Assembly: GCA_964596345.1 (NCBI GenBank)
Contig: CAZQSZ010000004.1
Coordinates: 1 to 64,000 of the forward strand
Source: CADEDV01 sp964596345
Lineage (GTDB): Bacteria > Bacteroidota > Bacteroidia > Chitinophagales > Chitinophagaceae
DNA length: 64,000 nt
Reading direction: 5' to 3'
Shown: piece after piece, positions 51,455 to 60,532 of the stretch
Layout of the letters: each line of letters starts with the position of its first letter
Position numbering within the stretch: the stretch's first letter is position 1
Program-made: the position numbers and the translations under genes
Notes under the pieces: model-generated
Told to the model about the DNA's origin: nothing
Seen by the model: only the letters and a program-made list of their open reading frames with translations
Databases searched by the model: none

Positions 51455-53329
51455 ATGCGGAAACTAATCATTGCACTTTTCTTTGTTACAGGCTGCTGGA
51501 TATATACAAAAGCACAAACATCCAACCCACAGCAGTATAAATATACTTTCACCGTGGCAAAAGATGGGACGGGGGATTACTATTTTATACAGGATGCAAT
51601 TGATGCCATGCGGGTGTATCCATTAGCACCAATCACCCTGTATATCAAAAATGGTTTCTATAATGAAAAGATTGAATTACCGGCTAATAATACTGATGTA
51701 ACTTTTATCGGGGAAAATGTGGACAGCGTTATTATCAGTTTTAATGATTATTCTGGCAAGGGCAAGCATACAACCTTCACTTCGTACACAGCAAAGATCT
51801 CCGGGAACCGGTTCAGGGCAGAGAATGTAACATTTGCCAACACGGCCGGCCCGGTTGGCCAGGCATTGGCTCTTTACGTGGATGCTGATAAGGCTGTTTT
51901 CAAAAATTGTAAATTTCTCGGTAATCAGGATACAATTTTTCTTTCTGGTGAGCAGGCAAGGCAGTTGTTTCTTAATTGCTATATCGAAGGAACAACGGAT
52001 TTTATCTTTGGCCCTTCCACAGTGGTGTTTAAGAATTGCACTATAAAAGCAAAGAGCAATTCTTATATAACGGCGGCTAATACCACTAAGGGGAAGCCCT
52101 ATGGTTTTGTTTTTATTGACTGCAAGATCATTGCTGAGCCTGCTGTAACTAAATTATATCTTGGCCGGCCCTGGAGAGCTTATGCCAAAACAGTATTCAT
52201 TCAGTGTGAGTTGCCAAAAGTAATTGCCCCGGAAGGCTGGGACAACTGGGGTAATGCAGCTAATGAAAAAACAAGCGGATATGCAGAGTATAACAATAGG
52301 GGTGAAGGTGCTGCTACAGGCAAACGGGTGAAATGGGCAAAGCAATTATCCAAACAAGCTGCAAGCCGTTACACTCCGGCTATTATTTTTAATGACCATA
52401 AGAATATTGAAGCAAGTGGATACAGGTGGTTTGATGACCGGGCTGCATCTGTATTTGACAAAACAGCTTTTGTCAATAAGCCGCCGCAGGTAATACCCCT
52501 TTATCAAAATGCTGTACCCAATTCAACCGGAGCCGCCGACAAAGAAAATTCAGTAACAAGAGATAATGTGACCCGCATTGCTAAAGTGAGCCGGCCAACA
52601 TTAACCATCTATCGTCCTGCAAAACCGAACGGGCAATCAGTTATCATTTGTCCCGGCGGTGGTTATACGATCCTCGCTTTTGACAAAGAAGGAACAAAAG
52701 TGGCAGAAGAATTCAACCGTTGGGGTATTACCGCATTTGTATTGAAATACAGGTTGCCGGATGATACAACGCAGGTAGACAGAAGTATGGCCCCCTTACA
52801 GGATGCACAGCAAGCAGTAAGACTGGCCAGGACAAACGCAAAAGAATGGGGTATTGATAAAAACAAAATAGGTATCATGGGCTTTTCAGCAGGCGGCCAC
52901 CTGGCTTCCACTGCTGCCACACATTTTGATTATAAGGCAGACTCCTTAAATAATGATACTACTTCAGTTCGTCCTGATTTCGCCATTCTCATTTACCCGG
53001 TCATCAGTTTTGACAGCACCATCACCCATAAAGGATCAAGAAATAATCTTGTTGGGGCAAATGCTGCTGCGGATAAGATCAATTTCTTTTCATCCGAGTT
53101 GCAGGTAACAGCAGCCACACCACCCTCTTTCTTAGTTCATGCCGGGGATGATGGGGCTGTTCCGGTGGATAATAGTTTACGTTATTACCGGGCCTGTATA
53201 AAAAATAAAGTGCCTGTCGAACTGCACTTATACCCAGCCGGTGGTCATGGATTTGGCATGAATAATAAAACTACAACGGATAACTGGCTGGAACGGTTAA
53301 AGAACTGGATGAACCAGCTGAAGAAGTAA
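51455..53329 (+). CDS. Bifunctional secreted enzyme: CE8 pectinesterase + alpha/beta-hydrolase esterase
   Basis: The protein has 624 residues with a signal peptide (about 1-20, ending TKAQ). The CE8 beta-helix comes first (about 25-310): GQALAL, NQDTIF, YIEGTTDFIFG and LGRPW are intact. The C-terminal alpha/beta hydrolase (about 370-620) has CPGGGYTILA (oxyanion), GFSAGGHLA (nucleophile Ser), AGDDGAVPV (Asp) and GGHGFGM (His). Domain order is the reverse of 43814-45706. A linker (about 310-370) joins them. Confidence 0.93.
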   Translation: MRKLIIALFFVTGCWIYTKAQTSNPQQYKYTFTVAKDGTGDYYFIQDAIDAMRVYPLAPITLYIKNGFYNEKIELPANNTDVTFIGENVDSVIISFNDYSGKGKHTTFTSYTAKISGNRFRAENVTFANTAGPVGQALALYVDADKAVFKNCKFLGNQDTIFLSGEQARQLFLNCYIEGTTDFIFGPSTVVFKNCTIKAKSNSYITAANTTKGKPYGFVFIDCKIIAEPAVTKLYLGRPWRAYAKTVFIQCELPKVIAPEGWDNWGNAANEKTSGYAEYNNRGEGAATGKRVKWAKQLSKQAASRYTPAIIFNDHKNIEASGYRWFDDRAASVFDKTAFVNKPPQVIPLYQNAVPNSTGAADKENSVTRDNVTRIAKVSRPTLTIYRPAKPNGQSVIICPGGGYTILAFDKEGTKVAEEFNRWGITAFVLKYRLPDDTTQVDRSMAPLQDAQQAVRLARTNAKEWGIDKNKIGIMGFSAGGHLASTAATHFDYKADSLNNDTTSVRPDFAILIYPVISFDSTITHKGSRNNLVGANAAADKINFFSSELQVTAATPPSFLVHAGDDGAVPVDNSLRYYRACIKNKVPVELHLYPAGGHGFGMNNKTTTDNWLERLKNWMNQLKK

Positions 53330-53338
53330 AAACTAGGT

Positions 53339-54931
53339 ATGAAAAATTTAATCATAATACTATTACTGATACAATCCGGGGTTGTACCGGCGCAGGTGTG
53401 GAAAGCAGATAATGGCAATAACACATATAAGAACCCGGTTGTCAATGCAGATTATAGTGATCCTGATGCCATAAGGGTGGGGGAAGATTATTATATGGTA
53501 TCATCCAGCTTCAATCATGTGCCGGGTTTACCGATCCTGCACTCAAAAGACCTGGTGAACTGGAAACTGATCGGTCATGCGTTGAAACGCCAGCCACCCT
53601 TTGATCACTTTAGTATTGTGCAGCATGGTGGGGGAGTATGGGCACCAAGCATCCGTTTTCATAATAATGAGTTTTATATCTATTATCCAGATCCCGATTT
53701 TGGTATCTACCTGACCAAAGCTAAAAAAATAACCGGGCCCTGGTCCGACCCGGTGTTGATTGAAGCCGGTAAAGGCTTGATCGATCCTTGTCCTTTATGG
53801 GATGATAACGGGAAACTCTATCTCGTTCATGCGTATGCAGGGAGCCGTGCCGGCATCAAGTCAATTATTGTGATCAAAGAACTGAACAGTGATGGTTCGA
53901 AAGTGATCAGCGACCCGGTGATGGTATATGATGGTCATGAAACCGATCCAACTATTGAAGGGCCTAAATTTTATAAACGAAACGGGTACTATTACATTTT
54001 TGCTCCGGCAGGTGGTGTAAGTACCGGCTGGCAATTAGTACTTCGTTCAAAAAATATTTATGGCCCTTATGAACGTAAAGTAGTGATGGACCAGGGAGCC
54101 ACTCCTGTTAATGGTCCGCACCAGGGCGCATGGGTCAGCACGGCTATGGGGGAGGATTGGTTCCTGCATTTCCAGGATAAAGATGCTTATGGCAGGGTGG
54201 TTCACTTGCAGCCAATGATATGGAAAAATGACTGGCCGGTGATCGGAACAGACAAGGACGGCGATGGTAAAGGAGAGCCGGCATTGCTGTATAGAAAACC
54301 AAAGACAGCAAAGACATTTCCTGTTGCAGCTCCACCGGAAAGCGACGAATTCAATACAAATCAATTAGGATTGCAATGGCAATGGCAGGCGAACCCGCAA
54401 CAATTCTGGGCCATGCCAACAGCAGCAGGGTATTTGCGGTTTTTTTCGGTACAAACAGCGGAAACGGTTCCATCACCCTGGTATTACCCCAATATACTCG
54501 GGCAAAAATTTCCCGCAGATGAATTTACGGCAACCACTAAATTCTCCTTCCGGCCAGGATGGGAAGGGGAACGTTTTGGTTTCATGGTACTGGGGCTGGA
54601 CCTCGCCATTATATCTATTATAAAAAAACAGGATGGGAACTATATTTCGTACTCGGTTTGCAAGGAAGCTGACAAGGATAAAAAAGAAACAGTGCAGGAT
54701 GGTAAAAGAGTGAACAGTAAGGATATTTATTTCCGCATAAAAGTGACGGGCGGAGCTCTATGTGAATTCAGCTATAGCGAAGATGGGGTCAGTTATATAA
54801 CAGTAGGTGAAAAATTCCAGGCAAAGCCGGGAAAATGGGTGGGAGCTAAACTGGGTTTGTTTTTCAGCCGGAAGAATAAGACGAATGATGCCGGTATAAC
54901 TGATGTGGATTGGTTCAGAATTGAGAAATAG
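53339..54931 (+). CDS. GH43 glycoside hydrolase with C-terminal beta-sandwich
   Basis: The protein has 530 residues with a signal peptide (about 1-18). The five-bladed beta-propeller (about 25-310) has YSDPDAIRV (base Asp), GLIDPCPLWDDNG (pKa-modulating Asp) and IEGPKFYKRNGYY (acid Glu). A concanavalin-like beta-sandwich follows (about 340-530), as in GH43 beta-xylosidases and arabinofuranosidases. In a pectin locus it probably trims arabinose, xylose or galactose side chains. It starts 9 bp after the preceding fusion gene. Confidence 0.92.
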   Translation: MKNLIIILLLIQSGVVPAQVWKADNGNNTYKNPVVNADYSDPDAIRVGEDYYMVSSSFNHVPGLPILHSKDLVNWKLIGHALKRQPPFDHFSIVQHGGGVWAPSIRFHNNEFYIYYPDPDFGIYLTKAKKITGPWSDPVLIEAGKGLIDPCPLWDDNGKLYLVHAYAGSRAGIKSIIVIKELNSDGSKVISDPVMVYDGHETDPTIEGPKFYKRNGYYYIFAPAGGVSTGWQLVLRSKNIYGPYERKVVMDQGATPVNGPHQGAWVSTAMGEDWFLHFQDKDAYGRVVHLQPMIWKNDWPVIGTDKDGDGKGEPALLYRKPKTAKTFPVAAPPESDEFNTNQLGLQWQWQANPQQFWAMPTAAGYLRFFSVQTAETVPSPWYYPNILGQKFPADEFTATTKFSFRPGWEGERFGFMVLGLDLAIISIIKKQDGNYISYSVCKEADKDKKETVQDGKRVNSKDIYFRIKVTGGALCEFSYSEDGVSYITVGEKFQAKPGKWVGAKLGLFFSRKNKTNDAGITDVDWFRIEK

Positions 54932-54979
54932 GGAAGAACAGCAATAGCTGTCTGGGATAAATAAAATAATAATTGCCAT

Positions 54980-56374
54980 ATGGAAAGAAGAACTTTCGTT
55001 AAGTACACTGCAGCAGCAGGTGCGTCCCTGATGTTGCATCCATTCTCCTCGCTGGCGGCCGGTTCCGGGAAAAAAATAAGGCTTGCACAGGTAGGTACCG
55101 GCCACCGGGGCACCAGTTTTTGGGGGACTAATCTTGTCAAAAATTTTGCAGATACCGTTGAGTTTACAGGCTTGTATGATATCAATCCCGGCAGAGCAGC
55201 TTTAGCGCAGCAATTGTATGGCGGAAATATTCCCGTCTATAACAGTTTTGATGAAATGCTTGCGAAAGCGCAGGCAGATTATATTATTGTTACCACAGTC
55301 GATTCCACACATGATGAGTTTATCGTAAAAGCGCTGAACAAAGGATTCAATGTGATCACCGAAAAACCAATGACCACCGATGAAGATAAATGCAAACGGA
55401 TATTAGATGCAGAAAAGAAATCCGGTAAGAAAGTCATAGTGGCATTTAATTACCGGCATAGTGTGCATGCCATGCAATTAAAAGAATTACTGGCTGCCAG
55501 CCGGGTGGGCAAAATAACTTCAGTTGATTTTAACTGGTATCTCAATGTCCATCATGGGGCAGATTATTTCCGTCGCTGGCATGGCCGGATGAATAAGGGA
55601 GGTTCTTTATGGGTACACAAAGCCACCCATCATTTTGACCTGCTGAACTGGTGGCTGAATTCTGAACCTGTTGAAGTCGTTGCTTATGGAAGCCTGGAGC
55701 ATTATGGAAAAAACAATGCATTCCGGGGTACTAAATGCCGTGGTTGTGAACACAAGGATAAATGCCAGTTCTATTGGGATATAACAAAAGACAACCGGTT
55801 GGTGAAACTCTACCCGGATAATGAAAAGTATGATGGCTATTTAAGAGATGGCTGTGTATGGAGTAATGATATCGATATCTATGATAAGATGAGTGCCCAG
55901 ATCATTTATGCAAACGGGGTCACAGTAAATTATTCACTTACTACTTATTCTCCCTATGAAGGCTGGCAGATCGCTTTCAATGGCCTGAAAGGGAGAATTG
56001 AAACCTGGGAAGATATCCCGTATATGCAGAAAACACTGGATGACCAGTCGAAGCGGCATGCAATTGAAATGAGCAATGCAGATGATGCCATTGCCGGTGA
56101 AGTACGGGAGATCATTGCCTGGGATAACTTCTCTAAGAACTATGAAGTATATACAACACCAAAAATAAAAGGAGGGCATGGAGGAGGAGATATCCGTATG
56201 CAACGAAGAATATTCACTGATGTGAATGATAACCCTCATCATGTAATGGCCGGTACCCGGGAAGGGGCAATGTCCATACTGATAGGTATTGCAGCCCGGA
56301 AAAGTATCCAGCTAAAACGACCCGTAAAAATTTCCGAATTGACGGACCTGGTGCCAATGGTAAACAGGTTTTAA
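54980..56374 (+). CDS. Exported Gfo/Idh/MocA-family oxidoreductase
   Basis: The protein has 464 residues. Its N terminus MERRTFVKYTAAAGASL reads as a twin-arginine type signal, implying export with bound NAD(P). The Rossmann domain has AQVGTGHRG and EKPMTTDE (the conserved EKP). A C-terminal alpha/beta domain follows, with a Cys-rich CRGCEHKDKCQFYW insert that may bind zinc. Such proteins can be oxidoreductases or NAD-dependent glycosidases (GH109-like). Role in pectin use is unknown; context only. Confidence 0.85.
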   Translation: MERRTFVKYTAAAGASLMLHPFSSLAAGSGKKIRLAQVGTGHRGTSFWGTNLVKNFADTVEFTGLYDINPGRAALAQQLYGGNIPVYNSFDEMLAKAQADYIIVTTVDSTHDEFIVKALNKGFNVITEKPMTTDEDKCKRILDAEKKSGKKVIVAFNYRHSVHAMQLKELLAASRVGKITSVDFNWYLNVHHGADYFRRWHGRMNKGGSLWVHKATHHFDLLNWWLNSEPVEVVAYGSLEHYGKNNAFRGTKCRGCEHKDKCQFYWDITKDNRLVKLYPDNEKYDGYLRDGCVWSNDIDIYDKMSAQIIYANGVTVNYSLTTYSPYEGWQIAFNGLKGRIETWEDIPYMQKTLDDQSKRHAIEMSNADDAIAGEVREIIAWDNFSKNYEVYTTPKIKGGHGGGDIRMQRRIFTDVNDNPHHVMAGTREGAMSILIGIAARKSIQLKRPVKISELTDLVPMVNRF

Positions 56375-56385
56375 ACAACCATGCA

Positions 56386-56817
56386 ATGAAAAAAATCAGT
56401 ACAGTTTTTATCCTGTTCTTATTGACCGGCTTTTCAGTAACAGCGCAAAGCAAGCCCGAAAAAGCGGTGGCAAATGCCGTGGAAAAATTACGCAAGGCCA
56501 TGGTAGATGCTAATAAGGCTGACCTGGAAAGCAGTGTATCAGATCAACTCAGTTATGGTCATAGCGGCGGCCATATTGATGATAAAAAAGAGTTTGTTGA
56601 AAAGCTGACAAGTGGTAAGTCTGATTTTGTAACGATAGATCTCACCGAACAAACGATTTCTGTAAGTGGTAAAGTGGCCGTGGTAAGACATATACTGACT
56701 GCAAAAACTAATGATGGAGGCAAGCCGGGCGATGTCCATTTAAGGATACTGCTGGTCTTTCAGAAAAAAGAAGGCAAATGGATATTATTAGCCCGGCAGG
56801 CAGTAAAATTTACCTGA
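56386..56817 (+). CDS. Exported NTF2-like (SnoaL/DUF4440) protein
   Basis: The protein has 143 residues with a signal peptide (about 1-20, ending VTAQ). The alpha+beta cone fold of NTF2-like proteins is visible, with LRKAMVDANKADLESSVSDQLSYGHSGG and the closing WILLARQAVKF. It has no metal or catalytic motif. It follows the Gfo/Idh gene by 11 bp and may act with it. It is the last gene before the second operator, so likely the end of the long transcript. Confidence 0.82.
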   Translation: MKKISTVFILFLLTGFSVTAQSKPEKAVANAVEKLRKAMVDANKADLESSVSDQLSYGHSGGHIDDKKEFVEKLTSGKSDFVTIDLTEQTISVSGKVAVVRHILTAKTNDGGKPGDVHLRILLVFQKKEGKWILLARQAVKFT

Positions 56818-56850
56818 TCACAAATGCAGTGGAAAATGGAACAAAACCGG

Positions 56851-56883
56851 TACCGTTCCCGGCAACGATTGCGTAAATAAACA
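56851..56883 (+). promoter_or_regulatory. Probable LacI operator upstream of the GH28 unit
   Basis: CGTT-CCCGGC-AACG (56854-56867) is the same palindrome type as at susC, followed by the identical ATTGCGTAAATAAACA (56868-56883). It lies about 93 bp upstream of the GH28 ATG. TAAAATTG near 56920 is a weak -7 candidate. Confidence 0.68.
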
Positions 56884-56975
56884 AAGTCCAAAACACTGAA
56901 AATGATAGGGTTTAGAGGTAAAATTGTAGAAGGATGAACGGCTATTTCGCCCCTTATTTCAACGATTAACTTGTC

Positions 56976-58622
56976 ATGATAAAGAAGATACTTTCACTAT
57001 TATTTATTGCATTTATTGTAAGTGATGCTGCCGGCCAGTTTGGCGGCAAATTGCCTGTTATCGTTGCTCCAAAATTTAAAAAAGATACTACCAGTATAAA
57101 AAAATTCGGAGCTGTGCCTGATGGATATACGCTCAATACGAAAGCGATCAATGCTGCTATTGAGGCCTGTACTAAAAAAGGTGGTGGCGTGGTTTTGATT
57201 CCCGCAGGTTTATGGTTATCGGGACCGGTTGTATTAAAAAGCAATGTAAATCTGCACCTGGCGAATGGTGCCACACTATTATTTACCGATGATAAATCAC
57301 AATATCCGCTTGTTGAAGCCAATTGGGAAGGATTACCTCAAATGAGGAACCAATCCCCTATTTCAGCTACCAATGCTGTTCATATTGCTATTACCGGGAA
57401 AGGCATCATTGATGGAAATGGGGATGCATGGAGAGCTGTAAAAAGTGATAAGCTTACAGCAAGCCAATGGAAAAAACTAGTAGCTTCTGGTGGTGTAGTA
57501 AGCGAGGATAAAAGAACATGGTACCCATCTGAATCCTTTTTGAAGGGAAATAAAATGACCAACCCCGGGCAGCTTTCTCCTGAAAAAGATGCAGCCTTTT
57601 ATGAAAGTATCAAAGATTTTCTTCGCCCTAACCTGGTATTACTGACCAGTTGCAAATTCGTTTTACTCGAGGGGGTTACGTTTCAAAATTCACCCGCCTG
57701 GTGCCTGCACCCGCTGATGTGTGAGAACCTGACTGTAAGAAATGTATCCGTAAAAAACCCCTGGTATGCACAGAACGGGGATGGTATAGATGCAGAAAGT
57801 TGTAAAAATGTATTGATCGAGAATTCTGTATTTGACGTGGGTGATGATGCTTTATGCATGAAAAGCGGCCGTGATGCAGAAGGAAGAAAAAGAGGAATGC
57901 CGATTGAGAATGTGATCATCAGGGGATGTACGGTTTATTCTTCTCATGGTGGTTTTGTGATCGGCAGTGAAATGAGCGGCGGTGCTAAAAATATTTATGT
58001 CAGCAACTGTACATTCATCGGAGCGGATATTGGCCTTCGGTTTAAAACAACCCGTGGCCGTGGCGGTGTGGTGGAGAATATTTTCATTAAAGACATTTAT
58101 ATGAAGGATATTCCCGGGGAGGCCATCCTCTTTGATATGTACTATATGGCTAAAGACCCGGTGCCATTGTCAGGCGAAAAAAGAGAATTACCCCCGGTGG
58201 TTTTCAAACCTGTGGATGAAACAACACCTGTCTTTAAGAATTTTCACATCAGCAATGTATACTGCAATGGTGCTGCTAAAGGAATTTTTGTGAGAGGCTT
58301 ACCGGAAATGCATGTAAAAGATATTGTGCTTGAAAATATGGTACTCCAGGCAGACAAAGGAATCGATATACAGGAAGCAACAGGTATCAGTTTGAAGAAT
58401 ATTAAGATCATCAGTAAAGCGACCAACCCGGTTATTGATGTGGTACAAAGTGATAAACTGCTGTTTGAAAATATCACGTATAAAGAAGGGGCAGCATTAC
58501 TATTCAGGGTCAGCGGGGACCGGAGCACTAACATAACTATCAAAAACACAGATGCATCCAAAGCCAAAGAAAAAATTTCTTATGAATTAGGGGCAACTGA
58601 TAAAAGCGTAACCATCCAATGA
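56976..58622 (+). CDS. Polygalacturonase, GH28
   Basis: The protein has 548 residues with a signal peptide (about 1-20, ending DAAG). The GH28 beta-helix has NGDGIDAESC (first catalytic Asp), FDVGDDALCMKSG (Asp pair), SHGGFVIGSEMSGG (in place of GHG) and RFKTTRGRGG (RxK). It hydrolyses galacturonan, probably as an exo or oligogalacturonate enzyme given the long N-terminal region with KFGAVPDGYTLNTKAINAAI. It starts a new transcription unit and overlaps GH105 by 4 bp (ATGA). Confidence 0.95.
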   Translation: MIKKILSLLFIAFIVSDAAGQFGGKLPVIVAPKFKKDTTSIKKFGAVPDGYTLNTKAINAAIEACTKKGGGVVLIPAGLWLSGPVVLKSNVNLHLANGATLLFTDDKSQYPLVEANWEGLPQMRNQSPISATNAVHIAITGKGIIDGNGDAWRAVKSDKLTASQWKKLVASGGVVSEDKRTWYPSESFLKGNKMTNPGQLSPEKDAAFYESIKDFLRPNLVLLTSCKFVLLEGVTFQNSPAWCLHPLMCENLTVRNVSVKNPWYAQNGDGIDAESCKNVLIENSVFDVGDDALCMKSGRDAEGRKRGMPIENVIIRGCTVYSSHGGFVIGSEMSGGAKNIYVSNCTFIGADIGLRFKTTRGRGGVVENIFIKDIYMKDIPGEAILFDMYYMAKDPVPLSGEKRELPPVVFKPVDETTPVFKNFHISNVYCNGAAKGIFVRGLPEMHVKDIVLENMVLQADKGIDIQEATGISLKNIKIISKATNPVIDVVQSDKLLFENITYKEGAALLFRVSGDRSTNITIKNTDASKAKEKISYELGATDKSVTIQ

Positions 58623-60532
58623 AGAAAATCACTCCTTTAGTCATTTGTGTTTACCTGCTGTTGTCAGGCGCTACTGCAGCAGCCCAGGAAAAACCATTAT
58701 CTGAGCAGATGATTGCCACCTGCATGACAATCTGGAAGGACTCCTTCTCCTTTGGTAACAAACCAGCCCGCTGGAGCTATGATATGGGAGTGATATTAAA
58801 AGGCTGTGAAAAGGTGTGGCAGAACACCGGAGATGTTAGTTATTTCAATTATATCCAGCACCTGATGGATTTTTATGTCCGGGAAGACGGAAGCATCAAG
58901 GATTACAGGGCGGATGAGTACAATATAGATCATATCAACAATGGTAAACTGGTGTTGTTGCTCTACCGGGTGTTGGGTAAAGAAAAGTACCTGAAAGCAG
59001 CGAAAATGCTGAGAGAGCAGTTACGTACACATCCCCGTACCAATGAAGGCGGTTTCTGGCATAAGAAAATATATCCTTACCAGATGTGGCTGGATGGATT
59101 ATACATGGGAGCTCCATTTTATGCCGAGTATTCCAACCTGGTGCAGGACGATACGGCATTTAATGATATTACCAACCAGTTCGTATGGATGGAACAGCAT
59201 GCAAGAGATCCCAAAACAGGATTACTCTATCATGCATGGGATGAAAGTAAACAACAACAATGGGCGAATAAGACCACCGGGCAATCGCCGCTTTTCTGGG
59301 CAAGAGCTATCGGCTGGTATTCCAATGCCATTGTGGATGCACTGGATTGGTACCCCACTAACCACCCTGGAAAAAAGAAACTGGTTGATATCCTGAACCG
59401 GCTGGTAACAGCTGTTGAAAAAGTACAGGACAAACAAACAGGTCTTTGGTATGATATATTGAATTACGATGGTCCCGGAAAAGAAAAAAACTATTTCGAA
59501 GCATCGGCCAGTTGCCAGTTGACCTATGCCATCGCAAAAGGAGTTCGTAAAGGGTATCTCCCTGCCGCTAAATTTTCTATTGCCAAAAAAGCGTATGATG
59601 GTATCGTGAAAGAATTTATCAAAGTAGAGAATGGGCAGACCAATTTATACGGAACAGTTTCTGTTTCCGGGTTAGGTGGCAATCCGTACCGCGACGGAAG
59701 TTTTGAATACTACATGCGGGAAAAAGTGATCGTGAATGACCCCAAAGGAATGGGTGCTTTTATAAAAGCTGCCGGTGAAATGGAGATCAGCGGATCATTG
59801 AAAAACGGGAAAGGCAAAACTGTTTTACTGGATCGTTATTTTAATAGTGAAAAAAGAAAGAATGCAGCCGGTAACATGGGTTACTGGCATTATACCTGGG
59901 AAGAAAGATCACACCCCGGCTTCAATACATTGGGAAGTATTTTTGAAAAGAATGGAGCAAGGCTTTCTTCATTAGATGCAGCTCCAACAGCAGCGAACCT
60001 CAAAGGGGCGGCTATATACATTATCGTTGATCCGGATCATACCAGGGATAACCCGAATCCGAATTACGTGGCTCCAAAAGATGTCAAAGCAATCAGTAAT
60101 TGGGTAAAAGCAGGCGGTACATTATTGCTGATGGCGAATGACAGTAATAACTGTGACCTGCAACACTTTAATACACTATCGGCTGTTTTCGGAATTAAGT
60201 TTTCTGATAAGAGTATCAACATGGTAAAGAATGATACGTACCCGCAGGGAGAAGTATTGCCCGGTGATAATAACCCGGTTTTTCGTACAACAAAAAAAAT
60301 GTTTTTGAAGGAGCTGAGTGTGCTGGAAATAAAAAACCCTGCCAAAGCACTTGTTACAAAAGATACTGATGTGATCATCGCCACCACTAAATATGGAAAA
60401 GGTATTGTGCTGGCTGTTGGTGATCCCTGGCTATACAATGAATATGTGGATGGCAGGAAACTACCTGCGGAATATGAAAATTACAAAGCAGCTGAAGACC
60501 TCGTAAAATGGCTTTTGCAACCGAAGAAATGA
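58619..60532 (+). CDS. GH105 unsaturated galacturonyl hydrolase fused to DUF4350
   Basis: The protein has 637 residues with a signal peptide (about 1-20). The (alpha/alpha)6 barrel (about 25-385) has MWLDGLYMG with the catalytic Asp and FWARAIGWYSNAIVDAL, as in YteR-type unsaturated rhamnogalacturonyl hydrolases. A C-terminal DUF4350 domain (about 400-635), a GATase-like fold with YIIVDPDH and WVKAGGTLLLM, follows. It removes the 4,5-unsaturated uronic acid made by PL1. It overlaps GH28 by 4 bp and the CE8 start by ATGA. Confidence 0.93.
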   Translation: MKKITPLVICVYLLLSGATAAAQEKPLSEQMIATCMTIWKDSFSFGNKPARWSYDMGVILKGCEKVWQNTGDVSYFNYIQHLMDFYVREDGSIKDYRADEYNIDHINNGKLVLLLYRVLGKEKYLKAAKMLREQLRTHPRTNEGGFWHKKIYPYQMWLDGLYMGAPFYAEYSNLVQDDTAFNDITNQFVWMEQHARDPKTGLLYHAWDESKQQQWANKTTGQSPLFWARAIGWYSNAIVDALDWYPTNHPGKKKLVDILNRLVTAVEKVQDKQTGLWYDILNYDGPGKEKNYFEASASCQLTYAIAKGVRKGYLPAAKFSIAKKAYDGIVKEFIKVENGQTNLYGTVSVSGLGGNPYRDGSFEYYMREKVIVNDPKGMGAFIKAAGEMEISGSLKNGKGKTVLLDRYFNSEKRKNAAGNMGYWHYTWEERSHPGFNTLGSIFEKNGARLSSLDAAPTAANLKGAAIYIIVDPDHTRDNPNPNYVAPKDVKAISNWVKAGGTLLLMANDSNNCDLQHFNTLSAVFGIKFSDKSINMVKNDTYPQGEVLPGDNNPVFRTTKKMFLKELSVLEIKNPAKALVTKDTDVIIATTKYGKGIVLAVGDPWLYNEYVDGRKLPAEYENYKAAEDLVKWLLQPKK

